Source of the DNA: Clostridiales bacterium
GTDB taxonomy: Bacteria; Bacillota; Clostridia; Oscillospirales; Oscillospiraceae
Direction of reading: 5' to 3'
DNA: 64,000 bases
NCBI GenBank assembly: GCA_003150355.1
Contig: QAMJ01000017.1
Span: 1-64,000, forward strand
The position numbers and the translations under genes were made by a program. Position 1 is the first letter of the stretch, and every line of letters starts with the position of its first letter. A model generated the notes under the pieces. It saw only the letters and a program-made list of their open reading frames with translations. It did not search any database and had not been told where the DNA came from. This document shows, one piece after another, positions 49,437 through 57,659 of this stretch.

Positions 49437-50710
49437 TAAGTAACTACGTAGCTATCGCAACTCTTATTACGCTTGTCCTGATCTTCTTTAAGGTTCCGGT
49501 TTTTGCATCTGTTTTTCTTGGTTCGGTCATATATTTCTCTCTCAACCCCAATGTTGATATCGTGATCGCCGCACAGAGGATCACCTCCGGCATGGAGAGC
49601 GTTTCCATCTTGGCCTGCCCGTTCTTCATATTCGCGGGTGTGCTGTTTAATTACTGCGGCGTGACCGAACGGCTAGTGGAGTTTTGCAGTCTGGTCACCG
49701 GACGCATTTACGGCGGTCTGGCACAGACAAACATCCTGCTGTCCACTGTCATGGGCGGAATGAGCGGTTCGTCCGTTGCTGATGCGGCTATGGAAGCAAA
49801 GATACTTGTCCCCGCAATGAATAAGAGCGGCATGAGCAACGGCTTCTCCTCGGTCATCACTGCGTTCTCCTCGCTTATCACTCCTCTCATACCTCCCGGG
49901 ATCGGCATGATCCTTTACGGCACGATGGCAGGCGTTTCGATCGGCAAGCTCTTCACTTGGGGTCTGATACTCGGTATCTGCACCTGCGCTTCGATGATGT
50001 GGTTTACCAAGATCATTTCAAAAAAACGCGGCTATGTTCCGCTCCGTAATACAAAGCTCGCCCCCGGACGGCTGAAGGCCTCCATTAAGAGATCTTTCCC
50101 GTCACTGGCGCTTCCGGTAATAATAATCGGCAGCATACGCGTCGGTATTGCCACCCCGTCTGAGGCGGGTGCGATTGCGGTCGCTTACGCGATAGTTCTC
50201 GGCGTAGCGTATAGGGAACTGAACTGGAAAAAGTTCTGCCAGGCTACGCGCGAAGCGGGCGTGACGATCGGCATGGTGCTTATAATTGTCGGCACATCCT
50301 CAATGTACTCATGGATCCTTACCAAGGAACAGGTGCCGCAGGCGATCTCCGCTATCATGCTCTCCATTATATCCAACAAGTATCTTTTCCTGCTGGTCAT
50401 CAACCTCATGCTCCTTGTTGTCGGCATGTTTATGGAGGGCTGCGCGGCCACGATCATACTTGCACCGCTGCTCGCGCCTATCGCGGCAAGCTACGGCATA
50501 GATGCCATCCATTTCGGCATGGTGTTCACGCTCAACCTCGCTGTCGGCTGCATTACGCCGCCTATGGGCACCGTCATGTTCGCGACCTGCGGCGTTACAG
50601 GATGCAGTCTGAAGGAGTTCCTCAGTGAAGGCAAGCCGTATTTCGCTTATATGGCAGTCCTTCTGCTGCTCCTGACCTACGTTCCTTTTGTCTTGCCCGG
50701 CTTGTATTGA
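49433..50710 (+). CDS. TRAP transporter large permease (DctM family), system 1
   Basis: 425 aa with about a dozen helices. DctM signatures: VFASVFLGSVIYF, ILLSTVMGGMSGSSVADAA, TPLIPPGIGMILYGTMAGVS, TPSEAGAIAVAYAI and GCITPPMGTVMFATCGVTG. Sodium-coupled carboxylate importer with DctP and DctQ. The next gene, fdrA, begins 60 bases on. Confidence 0.95.
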   Translation: MISNYVAIATLITLVLIFFKVPVFASVFLGSVIYFSLNPNVDIVIAAQRITSGMESVSILACPFFIFAGVLFNYCGVTERLVEFCSLVTGRIYGGLAQTNILLSTVMGGMSGSSVADAAMEAKILVPAMNKSGMSNGFSSVITAFSSLITPLIPPGIGMILYGTMAGVSIGKLFTWGLILGICTCASMMWFTKIISKKRGYVPLRNTKLAPGRLKASIKRSFPSLALPVIIIGSIRVGIATPSEAGAIAVAYAIVLGVAYRELNWKKFCQATREAGVTIGMVLIIVGTSSMYSWILTKEQVPQAISAIMLSIISNKYLFLLVINLMLLVVGMFMEGCAATIILAPLLAPIAASYGIDAIHFGMVFTLNLAVGCITPPMGTVMFATCGVTGCSLKEFLSEGKPYFAYMAVLLLLLTYVPFVLPGLY

Positions 50711-50770
50711 CCGGAAATGAACTGACAAGGCACAGAGTCCGGAGTGACGGTGCTATGGAGGGTACAAAAA

Positions 50771-52291
50771 TTGAAAAAGGTATATTTACTGAAAAACAGA
50801 TATGTCGACTCGGTCACGCTGATGACTGTCGCGGTCGAGTTGACAGAGCGCGAGGGCATAGACGGCGCGGAGTGCGGCATGGGCACAAAGCAGAATGTCA
50901 ATCTGCTGCGCGAGCTCGGCTATGAGCTGCCCGCGGACGCAACTTCGAACGACGTTATGATAGCGCTCGATGCACAGAGCGAGGAACCGATGCGCGCGGC
51001 CTGTGAGTTCGTCGAGGAGTCGCTCTCCACCGGACGCGGAAAGCGCGAAAAGGTCTATCACAGCGCGGGAGATCTTGCAGAGGGCGAATTTGACGTAGTC
51101 CAGATATCACTGCCCGGAGAATATGCGCTGGATGAGGCGTACAAGGCCATCGACAAGGGGAGTCATGTGTTCATGTTCACGGCGGATGTGTCCCTCGAAC
51201 AGGAGCATGACCTCAAGGTATACGCACGCGACCACGGCTGCCTGATGATGGGACCTGACGCGGGCGTCGGGCTCCTCGGCGGCGTGGCAATGGCTGCCGG
51301 CAGTATTGTGAAGTATGGCCCGATAGGCGTTATCGGCGCATCCGGTTCCGGCTCTCAGGAGGTCGCCTGCCTTATCGAGCAGATGGGCAGCGGCGTGACC
51401 TGCGTCCTCGGAACGGGCGGCAGAGACCTGAAGAAGCCCGTGGGCGGCGTATCGATGATGGCAGACATGGACAGGCTCGAGCGCGATGATGACACGAAGC
51501 TTATCTGCCTTGTGTCCATGCTCGCCGACCGTGACGTTATGGAAAAGGTGCTCGAGAAAGCCGACACACTCTCAAAGCCCGTCGTCGCCGTGTTCCTCGG
51601 CGCGGATGAGGAGCTCTATAAAGGGCATAAGGTGACAGGCACGTTCAACCTCACGGATGCGGCGAAAGCCTGTGTGAGACTTGTGACCGGTGAAGAGCCG
51701 ACCCTCGGCCTTACGGCGCAGGAGCGCGAGGAGCTTGCACAGCGTTGCGCGGGCTCGCTTTCTACCGAACGCAGATATTTCCGTGGCCTCTACACCGGCG
51801 GTACCTTCTCCGAGGAGACGCTGATGACTTTCCGCGCCGAGGCACCGGAGATCACCCTTTACACCAACCGCGACAACACCGAATATGCCCGCCGGCTCAA
51901 AACACACAAGCAGTCAGAGGGCAACACCCTCCTCGACATGGGCGACCTTGACTTCACCGCCGAAGCGCCGCACACGGTCTTTGACCCAGCGCAGCGCGTT
52001 GTAAGGTTCCGGCAGGAGATAAGCGACCCCAAGGTCGCCCTGATATCCATGGATATCATCCTCGGACCCGGAGTTGCGCCAGACCCCGCATCCTGCTATT
52101 TGCCGATGATAAGCCAGCACCCGGACATCGTATACGTGTTCGCGGTCTGCGGCGGCGAGGGCGACCCGCAGGGCAAGGATAAAATAAAGAAGCAGCTCAG
52201 AGAAGCGGGCGTGATAGTTGCCGAGAGCAACCATGAGAGCGCCATGCTGAGCACAGCCATAATGAAGAAGCTGGAGGCGAGAAACAGATGA
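50771..52291 (+). CDS. fdrA: FdrA-family acyl-CoA-synthetase-like protein
   Basis: 506 aa from TTG 50771, preceded by GGAGGG at 8 bases and giving the usual N terminus (KKVYLLKNRYVDSVTLM). The middle part resembles succinyl-CoA synthetase alpha/acyl-CoA synthetase domains: HVFMFTADVSLEQEHDLKVY, LMMGPDAGVGLLGGVAMAAG, GPIGVIGASGSGSQEVACLI, GRDLKKPVGGVSMMADM. FdrA (AllF) with the DUF1116 and DUF2877 proteins forms the E. coli complex that splits oxalurate with phosphate into oxamate and carbamoyl phosphate (oxamate carbamoyltransferase). It is about 50 residues shorter than I expect for full-length FdrA; the missing C-terminal part seems to be the next small gene. Substrate here is unknown. Confidence 0.9.
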   Translation: MKKVYLLKNRYVDSVTLMTVAVELTEREGIDGAECGMGTKQNVNLLRELGYELPADATSNDVMIALDAQSEEPMRAACEFVEESLSTGRGKREKVYHSAGDLAEGEFDVVQISLPGEYALDEAYKAIDKGSHVFMFTADVSLEQEHDLKVYARDHGCLMMGPDAGVGLLGGVAMAAGSIVKYGPIGVIGASGSGSQEVACLIEQMGSGVTCVLGTGGRDLKKPVGGVSMMADMDRLERDDDTKLICLVSMLADRDVMEKVLEKADTLSKPVVAVFLGADEELYKGHKVTGTFNLTDAAKACVRLVTGEEPTLGLTAQEREELAQRCAGSLSTERRYFRGLYTGGTFSEETLMTFRAEAPEITLYTNRDNTEYARRLKTHKQSEGNTLLDMGDLDFTAEAPHTVFDPAQRVVRFRQEISDPKVALISMDIILGPGVAPDPASCYLPMISQHPDIVYVFAVCGGEGDPQGKDKIKKQLREAGVIVAESNHESAMLSTAIMKKLEARNR

Positions 52292-52479
52292 GCAGCGAGC
52301 TGAAGCAGACTCCTCAGGAGAAGCCGATACCCAAGAGCAAGCCCTCCGTTGCCAATATCGGCATAAAGATATTTTACGATTCTATGGCCGCGCAGGGGGT
52401 AAAGTGCGCGCAGATCGAGTGGGTTCCGCCTTTCAAGCAATCCGCCGAAATCGAGCAGCTCCTGGATGAATTCCTGTAA
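52288..52479 (+). CDS. 63-residue protein, probable split-off C-terminal segment of FdrA
   Basis: Starts in an ATGA overlap with fdrA. Residues 1-20 are a flexible Lys/Pro stretch, followed by VANIGIKIFYDSMAAQGVKC and AQIEWVPPFKQSAEIEQLL. Sequences of the form NIGLxxFxxxLxxQGxxVxxVxWxPPxxG occur, as I recall, at the end of longer FdrA proteins or at the junction to their DUF1116 partner. FdrA plus this protein together reach the length of a full-length FdrA. It is therefore probably a subunit of the same complex. Confidence 0.75.
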   Translation: MSSELKQTPQEKPIPKSKPSVANIGIKIFYDSMAAQGVKCAQIEWVPPFKQSAEIEQLLDEFL

Positions 52480-52503
52480 TTTTGTAGTAAAGGTGGAGTA
52501 AAT

Positions 52504-53766
52504 ATGCCTGATATGAAACAGAAAATCGCGGAAGCCAACAAGGCTGCCGCTGCCTGCCTGACAGATAACGACCCGTGGTGGGTCGACGTGCTCCCGGCAG
52601 GGGAGGTCGTGGAAGGACTGGAGGATCACATGATCCTGCACTCCGGACCTCCGGTAGACTTGGACGACATGGTCATGCTGCACAGGCGCGGCATGGTCAG
52701 CGCGATGCTTTTTGAAGGCTGGGCGAAGGACGAGAAGGAAGCGATGGAGCTTCTGCACTCGGGTGAGATAAAGATCGACTCCGCGCTCAACCACAACACG
52801 GTCGGCGCTGGCACGGGCATCATCACAAAGTCCCTTGCGATGATCGTCGTCGAGGATCGGCGCAACCACACCCGCGCCGCGACCTTCCCGGCAGAGGGAC
52901 CCTTTGAGGGCGGCTTCTGCGGCTGGGGGCTTTACAGCAAGGACATCGCGGAAAACCTGCGCCATATGCGCGAGGAGCTTTTCCCGCCCATGCGCGAGAT
53001 GCTGGCGAAAAACGGCGGCATCGCGCTCAAGCCTATCCTTGCCGAGAGCATGCAGATGGGCGACGAGAACCACACGCGCCAGACCGCAGCCGACCTGCTG
53101 TTTGACAAGATAGTTCTCCCGCAGCTGTTTGCACTTGACCTGCCGAAAGAGGTCATCATGCAGACAATAAAATACATAGTCGACACTCCGCGCTTCTTCC
53201 ACTGCTATGGTCAGGGCGCGTCCCGCTCCGCGGCTATCGCGGCGGACGGCATCCCTTATTCCACCATGGTCACGGCCTTTGGCGGCAATGGGCGTGAGTT
53301 CGGCATAAAGGTCGCGGGACTTCCCGGAAGATGGTTCACAGCCCCGGCGCCCTATATGACCGGCAAGTACACCTCCACCAAGTTCACGCAGGCCGACCAG
53401 CTCCCGTGGATCGGGGACAGCTGCGTCGTGGAGGCCGCGGGCATGGGCGGCGTCGCCGCGGCGGCAAGCCCGATCGTTCTCAACCTCAGGGGCATGTCCC
53501 TTGCCGAGGCGATCGCGCAGACCCGCGAGATGGAGCAGATCACCATCACCCATAACCCCAATTTCTCCATACCCAATCTGGACTTTGACACGCTGCCCGT
53601 CGGCTTCGATATACGCCTTGTGCTCAAGACCGGTATCTGCCCGACCATCCACGGCGGTATGTTCAATAAGGAAGGCGGCCTGATCGGCGCGGGCATGGCG
53701 CGCGTACCGATGGAGTGCTTTGAAAAGGCAATGAAGGCCTTTGCGGAAGAGTATAGAGACAAATGA
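52504..53766 (+). CDS. DUF1116 (YlbE/AllG) family protein, subunit of an OXTCase-like complex
   Basis: 420 aa, the size of E. coli YlbE. Conserved stretches: ANKAAAACLTDNDPWWVDVL, MLFEGWAKDEKEAMELL, NHNTVGAGTGIITKSLAM, ESMQMGDENHTRQTAADLL, FGGNGREFGIKVAGLPGRWF, WIGDSCVVEAAGMGGVAAAA and THNPNFSIPNLDFDTLPVGF with ICPTIHGGMFNKEGG. In E. coli this protein works with FdrA and YlbF in phosphorolytic cleavage of an oxalurate-type substrate. All motifs I know of are present, so the enzyme should be active. It overlaps the kinase gene by four bases. Confidence 0.9.
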   Translation: MPDMKQKIAEANKAAAACLTDNDPWWVDVLPAGEVVEGLEDHMILHSGPPVDLDDMVMLHRRGMVSAMLFEGWAKDEKEAMELLHSGEIKIDSALNHNTVGAGTGIITKSLAMIVVEDRRNHTRAATFPAEGPFEGGFCGWGLYSKDIAENLRHMREELFPPMREMLAKNGGIALKPILAESMQMGDENHTRQTAADLLFDKIVLPQLFALDLPKEVIMQTIKYIVDTPRFFHCYGQGASRSAAIAADGIPYSTMVTAFGGNGREFGIKVAGLPGRWFTAPAPYMTGKYTSTKFTQADQLPWIGDSCVVEAAGMGGVAAAASPIVLNLRGMSLAEAIAQTREMEQITITHNPNFSIPNLDFDTLPVGFDIRLVLKTGICPTIHGGMFNKEGGLIGAGMARVPMECFEKAMKAFAEEYRDK

Positions 53767-54950
53767 TGAAAGTATTGGCAGCCAATGTGGGCAGCACCTC
53801 GCTGAAGTTCAAGCTGTTTGAGATGCCGGAGGAAGCGGCGCTGTGCGAGGCAAAAATCGAGCGCGTCGGGAGCCGGGACAAGGCGATATTTGCCTACGGC
53901 AGCCTTGTGACCGGTAAGCATTACCGGCTCGAGGGGCAGTGCATCCCGGATTACACGACGGGCATACGTATGTTCCTTGAAGCGCTGGTCTCCGGGGAAT
54001 ACGGAGTGATAAAAAGCGTCGGCGAGATCGACCGCATCGGCTTCAAAACCGTGCTTTCCAAGGGCTTTTACGGCGTACATGAGCTGACGGACGAGGTCAT
54101 GGACGGGATGCGTGATTATCTGTTCATTGCTCCGGTGCATAACGCGGCGTACTTAGAAGCGATAGGCCAGTTTAACAACCTGCTTCCGGACGTGCCGAAG
54201 ATAGGCGTGTTCGAGACGGCATTTCACACGACGATCCCGATCGAGCGCCGCATTTACGGCGTGCCGTACGAGTGGTACGAGAAGTATGGCCTGATGCGCA
54301 TGGGCTATCACGGGGCATCTCACGGCTACATAGCTCAGGAGAGCTGCGCCTACGGCAAGGCCGGGCGAGTGATATCCTGCCATCTGGGCGGGAGCTGCTC
54401 CGTATGCGCGATACAGGACGGCAGGAGCGTTGACACAAGCTTCGGCTTTTCGCTCCAGTCCGGGCTCATCCATGCCAACCGCACCGGGGACGCAGACCCC
54501 TATATGATCCCGTTTTTGCAGAGCGAGGGACTGAGCGCGGAGGAAATCGAGGACGGGCTGAGCAAGCACGGCGGCCTGCTGGGTATCTCCGGCGTCAGTA
54601 ATGACATGAGAGACCTCCAGAGCGCTGCGGAGAGCGGAAACGAGCGGGCAAGGCTCGCCGTCGACGCTTTTGTAAGCGGCATAATAAAGCAGATCGGCGC
54701 GTTCTATGCCGAACTCGGCGGGCTGGATCAGCTCGTGTTCACGGGCGGCATAGGCGAACACTCGGCGTTTGTGAGAAATGCCGTCTGCTCGCAGCTGCGG
54801 CATTTGGGGATCGAGCTTGACGAGGAGAAGAACAGCGCTTCCGAGTCGGTCGGGGTTGTCTCGGCGGCTGGCTCTGAGGTCCTTGTGACGGTGATACCCG
54901 CGAACGAGGAGCTTGGGGTAGCCCGCGAGACCGCGGCCTATGAGCTGTGA
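53763..54950 (+). CDS. Acetate/butyrate-kinase-family acyl phosphate kinase with altered substrate site
   Basis: 395 aa; start 53763 (ATGATG) overlaps the previous stop. ASKHA kinase motifs of the acetokinase family: VLAANVGSTSLKFKLF, IGVFETAFHTTIP, GLMRMGYHGASHGYI, ISCHLGGSCSVCAIQDGRSV, GLIHANRTGDADPYM and LVFTGGIGEHSAFV. In acetate kinase the segment HRVVHGG holds a substrate-binding Arg; here the matching position reads FKTVLSKG, so that Arg is a Lys and the HGG is lost. Family enzymes make ATP from acyl phosphate. In E. coli the analogous step after AllFGH uses carbamate kinase, an unrelated fold. I infer an acyl phosphate other than carbamoyl phosphate as product of this pathway. Confidence 0.85.
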   Translation: MMKVLAANVGSTSLKFKLFEMPEEAALCEAKIERVGSRDKAIFAYGSLVTGKHYRLEGQCIPDYTTGIRMFLEALVSGEYGVIKSVGEIDRIGFKTVLSKGFYGVHELTDEVMDGMRDYLFIAPVHNAAYLEAIGQFNNLLPDVPKIGVFETAFHTTIPIERRIYGVPYEWYEKYGLMRMGYHGASHGYIAQESCAYGKAGRVISCHLGGSCSVCAIQDGRSVDTSFGFSLQSGLIHANRTGDADPYMIPFLQSEGLSAEEIEDGLSKHGGLLGISGVSNDMRDLQSAAESGNERARLAVDAFVSGIIKQIGAFYAELGGLDQLVFTGGIGEHSAFVRNAVCSQLRHLGIELDEEKNSASESVGVVSAAGSEVLVTVIPANEELGVARETAAYEL

Positions 54951-54953
54951 GGC

Positions 54954-55775
54954 ATGAAAAGCATTATAAGCACCTGTCAGGGGGAGACGTTCCGCGCCGC
55001 GGCGCAGAGCCCGTGGAGCGGAACGATACTCCTTGTGACGCACGGCGGCTGGTACCTTGAGACGGAGCGGTGGGATATCCTCCTGCTGCATGACGCGCGA
55101 TTCGGCGAGATACCGATCGGCGCGGCGCTGCCGGATATAGGAGAGCTTCCGTATGACAAGCGTTTTGAGCATCAGCCGCTGCGCTTTGAGAACGGAACGC
55201 TTATGCTAACCGGTGAGCTGCAAATAGAGCTGCGCGGTGAAAAAGAGACACGCCAGCATGAAACTGTGGGAGTGTCTCAAAAACGGCTCCGTGAGCTTGA
55301 AAAAGCGCTGAGAAATTCTGGGCGCGGAGAACTCAGGTACGCCGCGTGCGGGCTGCAGCCGCCGGAAGACAGTCCGCTTTGGCGTGAGATGCAGCGGCGC
55401 ACTGAAGGCTTCCTTGCCGCGGCAGGCGGTGGCTATGAAGAAATATCCGCGGCGGTAAAGGAACTGCTCGGCCTCGGCAGGGGACTGACGCCCGCCTGCG
55501 ACGACTGGCTCGCGGGGTATATGTATGCCGCGCGGCGCACCGGGAAAACGGAGGCCTGCGCGGCGGTAAGCAAAGCCGTGCTGGAATATGCCGGGGAATA
55601 CACCAACGCTGTCAGTGCCGCGTATCTTCGCGCGGCGGCGCGCGGCGAATATTATGAGTTGCTCGAAGACTGCCTGTTCGGCGAGGACGCGGACAGCATC
55701 GCGCGGCTGCTCAGCATCGGCAGCAGCTCCGGGAGCGATATGCTCAGTGGTATGCTAGCTGTATGTAATGACTGA
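54954..55775 (+). CDS. DUF2877 (YlbF/AllH) family protein, subunit of an OXTCase-like complex
   Basis: 273 aa. The C-terminal half carries the two family motifs: LGLGRGLTPACDDWLAGYMY and SIGSSSGSDMLSGMLA. The N-terminal half is a beta-rich domain (VTHGGWYLETERWDILLLHD). In E. coli YlbF is the third component of the oxamate carbamoyltransferase. Starts three bases after the kinase stop, so five genes from fdrA on are tightly coupled. Confidence 0.85.
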   Translation: MKSIISTCQGETFRAAAQSPWSGTILLVTHGGWYLETERWDILLLHDARFGEIPIGAALPDIGELPYDKRFEHQPLRFENGTLMLTGELQIELRGEKETRQHETVGVSQKRLRELEKALRNSGRGELRYAACGLQPPEDSPLWREMQRRTEGFLAAAGGGYEEISAAVKELLGLGRGLTPACDDWLAGYMYAARRTGKTEACAAVSKAVLEYAGEYTNAVSAAYLRAAARGEYYELLEDCLFGEDADSIARLLSIGSSSGSDMLSGMLAVCND

Positions 55776-55826
55776 TATGTGCGCGGTGCGCTTTGGAGTG
55801 CGCAGGAACAAAGTATAGCGGGTGCA

Positions 55827-55870
55827 TAAGGATACCCCCACGGCTCAGGTGAGCCGTGGGGGTATCCTTA
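55827..55870. terminator. 44-bp near-perfect palindrome ending the FdrA operon
   Basis: TAAGGATACCCCCACGGCTC with the exact complement on the other side and a 2-base GG centre region. It lacks a T-run on either strand but is very stable. It abuts direct-repeat copy 2, whose minus-strand reading frame ends at the same place, so it may equally be the terminator of that lost gene. Confidence 0.75.
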
Positions 55871-55913
55871 TATCTCCAGCGCATTATGCAGCTTGTCGCT
55901 GGCGGCTTTTTTG
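55869..55913 (-). repeat. 45-bp direct repeat, copy 2 (3' end of a lost gene)
   Basis: Same sequence and orientation as 45313-45357. The minus strand reads LDKNKKAASDKLHNALEI and stop. Only the last 18 or so codons of the gene are left. Confidence 0.7.
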
Positions 55914-56024
55914 TTTTTATCGAGTGCATGGGTGTAGATATCTAAGTTTATCCCCAAAACAGCAATAGGCAGCCGCTTGCGGAGGCTGCCTGTTACGAAA
56001 TATAACAATGCTGTGAAATTTGCT

Positions 56025-56330
56025 TTATGCGTTGCTTGCGGCTTTCGTCACACTCTTGACGGCGAGCGCCTTCATCGGCTTCATGAGCAGAACGCACACG
56101 CCGTTGAACACCAGCGAGCCGACGACGAAGACGAGGATGAACAGCCCGATGTTGCTTGCAAATGAAGCGGTATCTATGCAGGCGCAGGTGAGATATGCAA
56201 AGCCGACATTGTTGAGCACCTTGGGGGCATAGGGGTGGCCGAGGATGAGCAGCGCGAGAACAGCGGCGAGCGGGATAAGCAGACCAAAGAGATCGCCGAC
56301 GATCGGAGTCAGGGCGGAGATGGCGAGCAT
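56025..56330 (-). pseudogene. C-terminal remnant of a multi-pass membrane protein
   Basis: 101 codons with three hydrophobic helices (GLLIPLAAVLALLILGH, GFAYLTCACIDTASFASNIG, LFILVFVVGSLVFNGVCVLL) and a basic tail. The ATG at 56330 lies exactly at the junction with a PucR fragment of the opposite strand and has no ribosome site. The helices look like the last part of a transporter; I cannot name the family. Confidence 0.6.
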
Positions 56331-56742
56331 GAGGTATTACTATGAGCAGGCGGTGAAAGCCATAGAATTGAATGGCCTGCTGAACCTGCCGGAGAACCTG
56401 TATGAATACAAAAATGTGGCGCTCTACGACCTTATAAACAATGTGGCGCAAAGCCGCAAGGTCGGGTTTTACTGCCACCCTGCGCTTCTCCAGCTCATGG
56501 AGTACGATAAGCAGAACGGCAGCCAACTGTACGAAACTCTAGGATGTCTTGCAAGGAACGGGTTCAACAGTGCCGCGACAGCTACAGAAATGTTCCTGCA
56601 CCGCAACACGCTTTCCTACCGCAAACAGAAGATCGCGGCGATGACCGGCATTGACCTGGATGATTTCAACACGCAGTTCATGCTGAAATATTCATACATG
56701 ATCGAGGAGTATATAGGCAAGCAGTCCGGCACAAAGCTGTAA
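56329..56742 (+). pseudogene. PucR/CdaR-family regulator, C-terminal part only
   Basis: 137 codons from the junction: RYYYEQAVKAIELNGLL, LYDLINNVAQSRKVGFYCHP and the C-terminal helix-turn-helix CLARNGFNSAATATEMFLHR with NTLSYRKQKIAAMTGIDLDD, typical of PucR/CdaR proteins. The sensory N-terminal two thirds are missing. Head-to-head junction with the membrane-protein remnant at about 56330. Confidence 0.75.
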
Positions 56743-56746
56743 GACG

Positions 56747-56891
56747 GGATTATCTGCGTTGCAGCGATCTCATACCAGGTCACGCCCAGTTCCTCGCAAG
56801 TACGGATTATATCCTCAAGCACCATTGTCTTGACATCACCATTATCCAACGGCGTATAGTTGTGATCGTCGTCTCCGCTAGGAAGCGGCAT
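56747..56891 (-). pseudogene. N-terminal gene fragment, family not recognised
   Basis: Minus-strand frame MPLPSGDDDHNYTPLDNGDV then KTMVLEDIIRTCEELGVTWY and EIAATQIIP, after which it runs into the antisense of the PucR fragment. It looks protein-coding (no stops, a sensible amphipathic pattern) but is cut at the 3' end. Confidence 0.45.
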
Positions 56892-57562
56892 ACAATATCA
56901 ATCTCAAAGTCTCTGACGATCTGGCGATGATCGGCTTTGATTCGACCTGCCACAGCTATCTCAATACGCCTGCCATATCCTCCATGGAAAAGCCCGTGAG
57001 CGCCACATGGGAAGACGCGATGAAGATAAAGCACATGGCGGATGAATACGATGCGAAGATAATGGTCGGCTTTGCCCACTATTACCGCCCCGCATACAGA
57101 AAGATGCTCGAACTCGTGCGCACCGGTATGTTCGGCCGTCCCGTGAATATTGCGTTCTCGCGTCTCAGCCCCGGCTTCGGCTTCCATGCGAAGAACATGA
57201 CGGCCTCATGGCGCACGGATCCCAACCTTGCCTGCGGCATGACCATCGAGTCCGTTTTACATGACTGGAAGCTCATTACCGCAATGGCCGGATCGTTTGA
57301 GACGATAAGCTGTAACTACACCGGAACGCTTGAATCCGTGCCGCGTTTCGATAACCACACCTCCATCAGCGCGCGCCTCAAAAACGGCGCCATAGCGACG
57401 ATTGCCGCCTCATGGGCCTGCGATATTCCGCGCTGCTCGCGCGCGTATATCGGCGACAAGGGCTCTATCTTCCTCACCGGGGAGGGTATGTTTGAGTTTA
57501 CCGACCTCACTTGGAAGACCGAGGATATGCCCTATGCGGAGACCCTCCGCTTGACAGACTGA
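56882..57562 (+). pseudogene. In-frame chimera: LacI-family C-terminal piece joined to Gfo/Idh/MocA oxidoreductase without Rossmann domain
   Basis: No start codon with a ribosome site. The first 33 codons read EAAYNINLKVSDDLAMIGFD and STCHSYLNTPAIS, the effector-domain signature of LacI-family regulators. At about 56980 the frame passes into MEKPVSATWEDAMKIKHMAD, YDAKIMVGFAHYYRPAYRKM and the C-terminal domain of a Gfo/Idh/MocA dehydrogenase (GSIFLTGEGMFEFTD near the end). The NAD-binding N-terminal 90 or so residues are absent. The clean in-frame junction shows a deletion between two unrelated genes. Not expected to be functional. Confidence 0.8.
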
Positions 57563-57565
57563 GCA

Positions 57566-57606
57566 GTCAGGGCAGCTGTCCTTTGTGGACGGCTGCCCTG
57601 ACTTTT
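57566..57606 (+). terminator. Terminator of the chimeric remnant
   Basis: GTCAGGGCAGC / GCTGCCCTGAC with inner GTCC/GGAC pairs, followed by TTTT. Confidence 0.85.
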
Positions 57607-57621
57607 ATATGTCTTCAAAAA

Positions 57622-57650
57622 AGGGCAGCAGCGAAAATCGCTGCTGCCCT
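57622..57650 (-). terminator. Terminator of the aldolase/TRAP system 2 operon
   Basis: AGGGCAGCAGCGA / TCGCTGCTGCCCT, 3-base loop; the minus-strand continuation is TTTTTT. It ends the operon running from 61372 to 57660. Confidence 0.88.
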
Positions 57651-57659
57651 GATGATCTA

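Noticed and set aside
56882..57562. Functional Gfo/Idh/MocA oxidoreductase
   Set aside because: The Rossmann NAD-binding domain is missing and is replaced by a LacI-family fragment; no start codon with a ribosome site.
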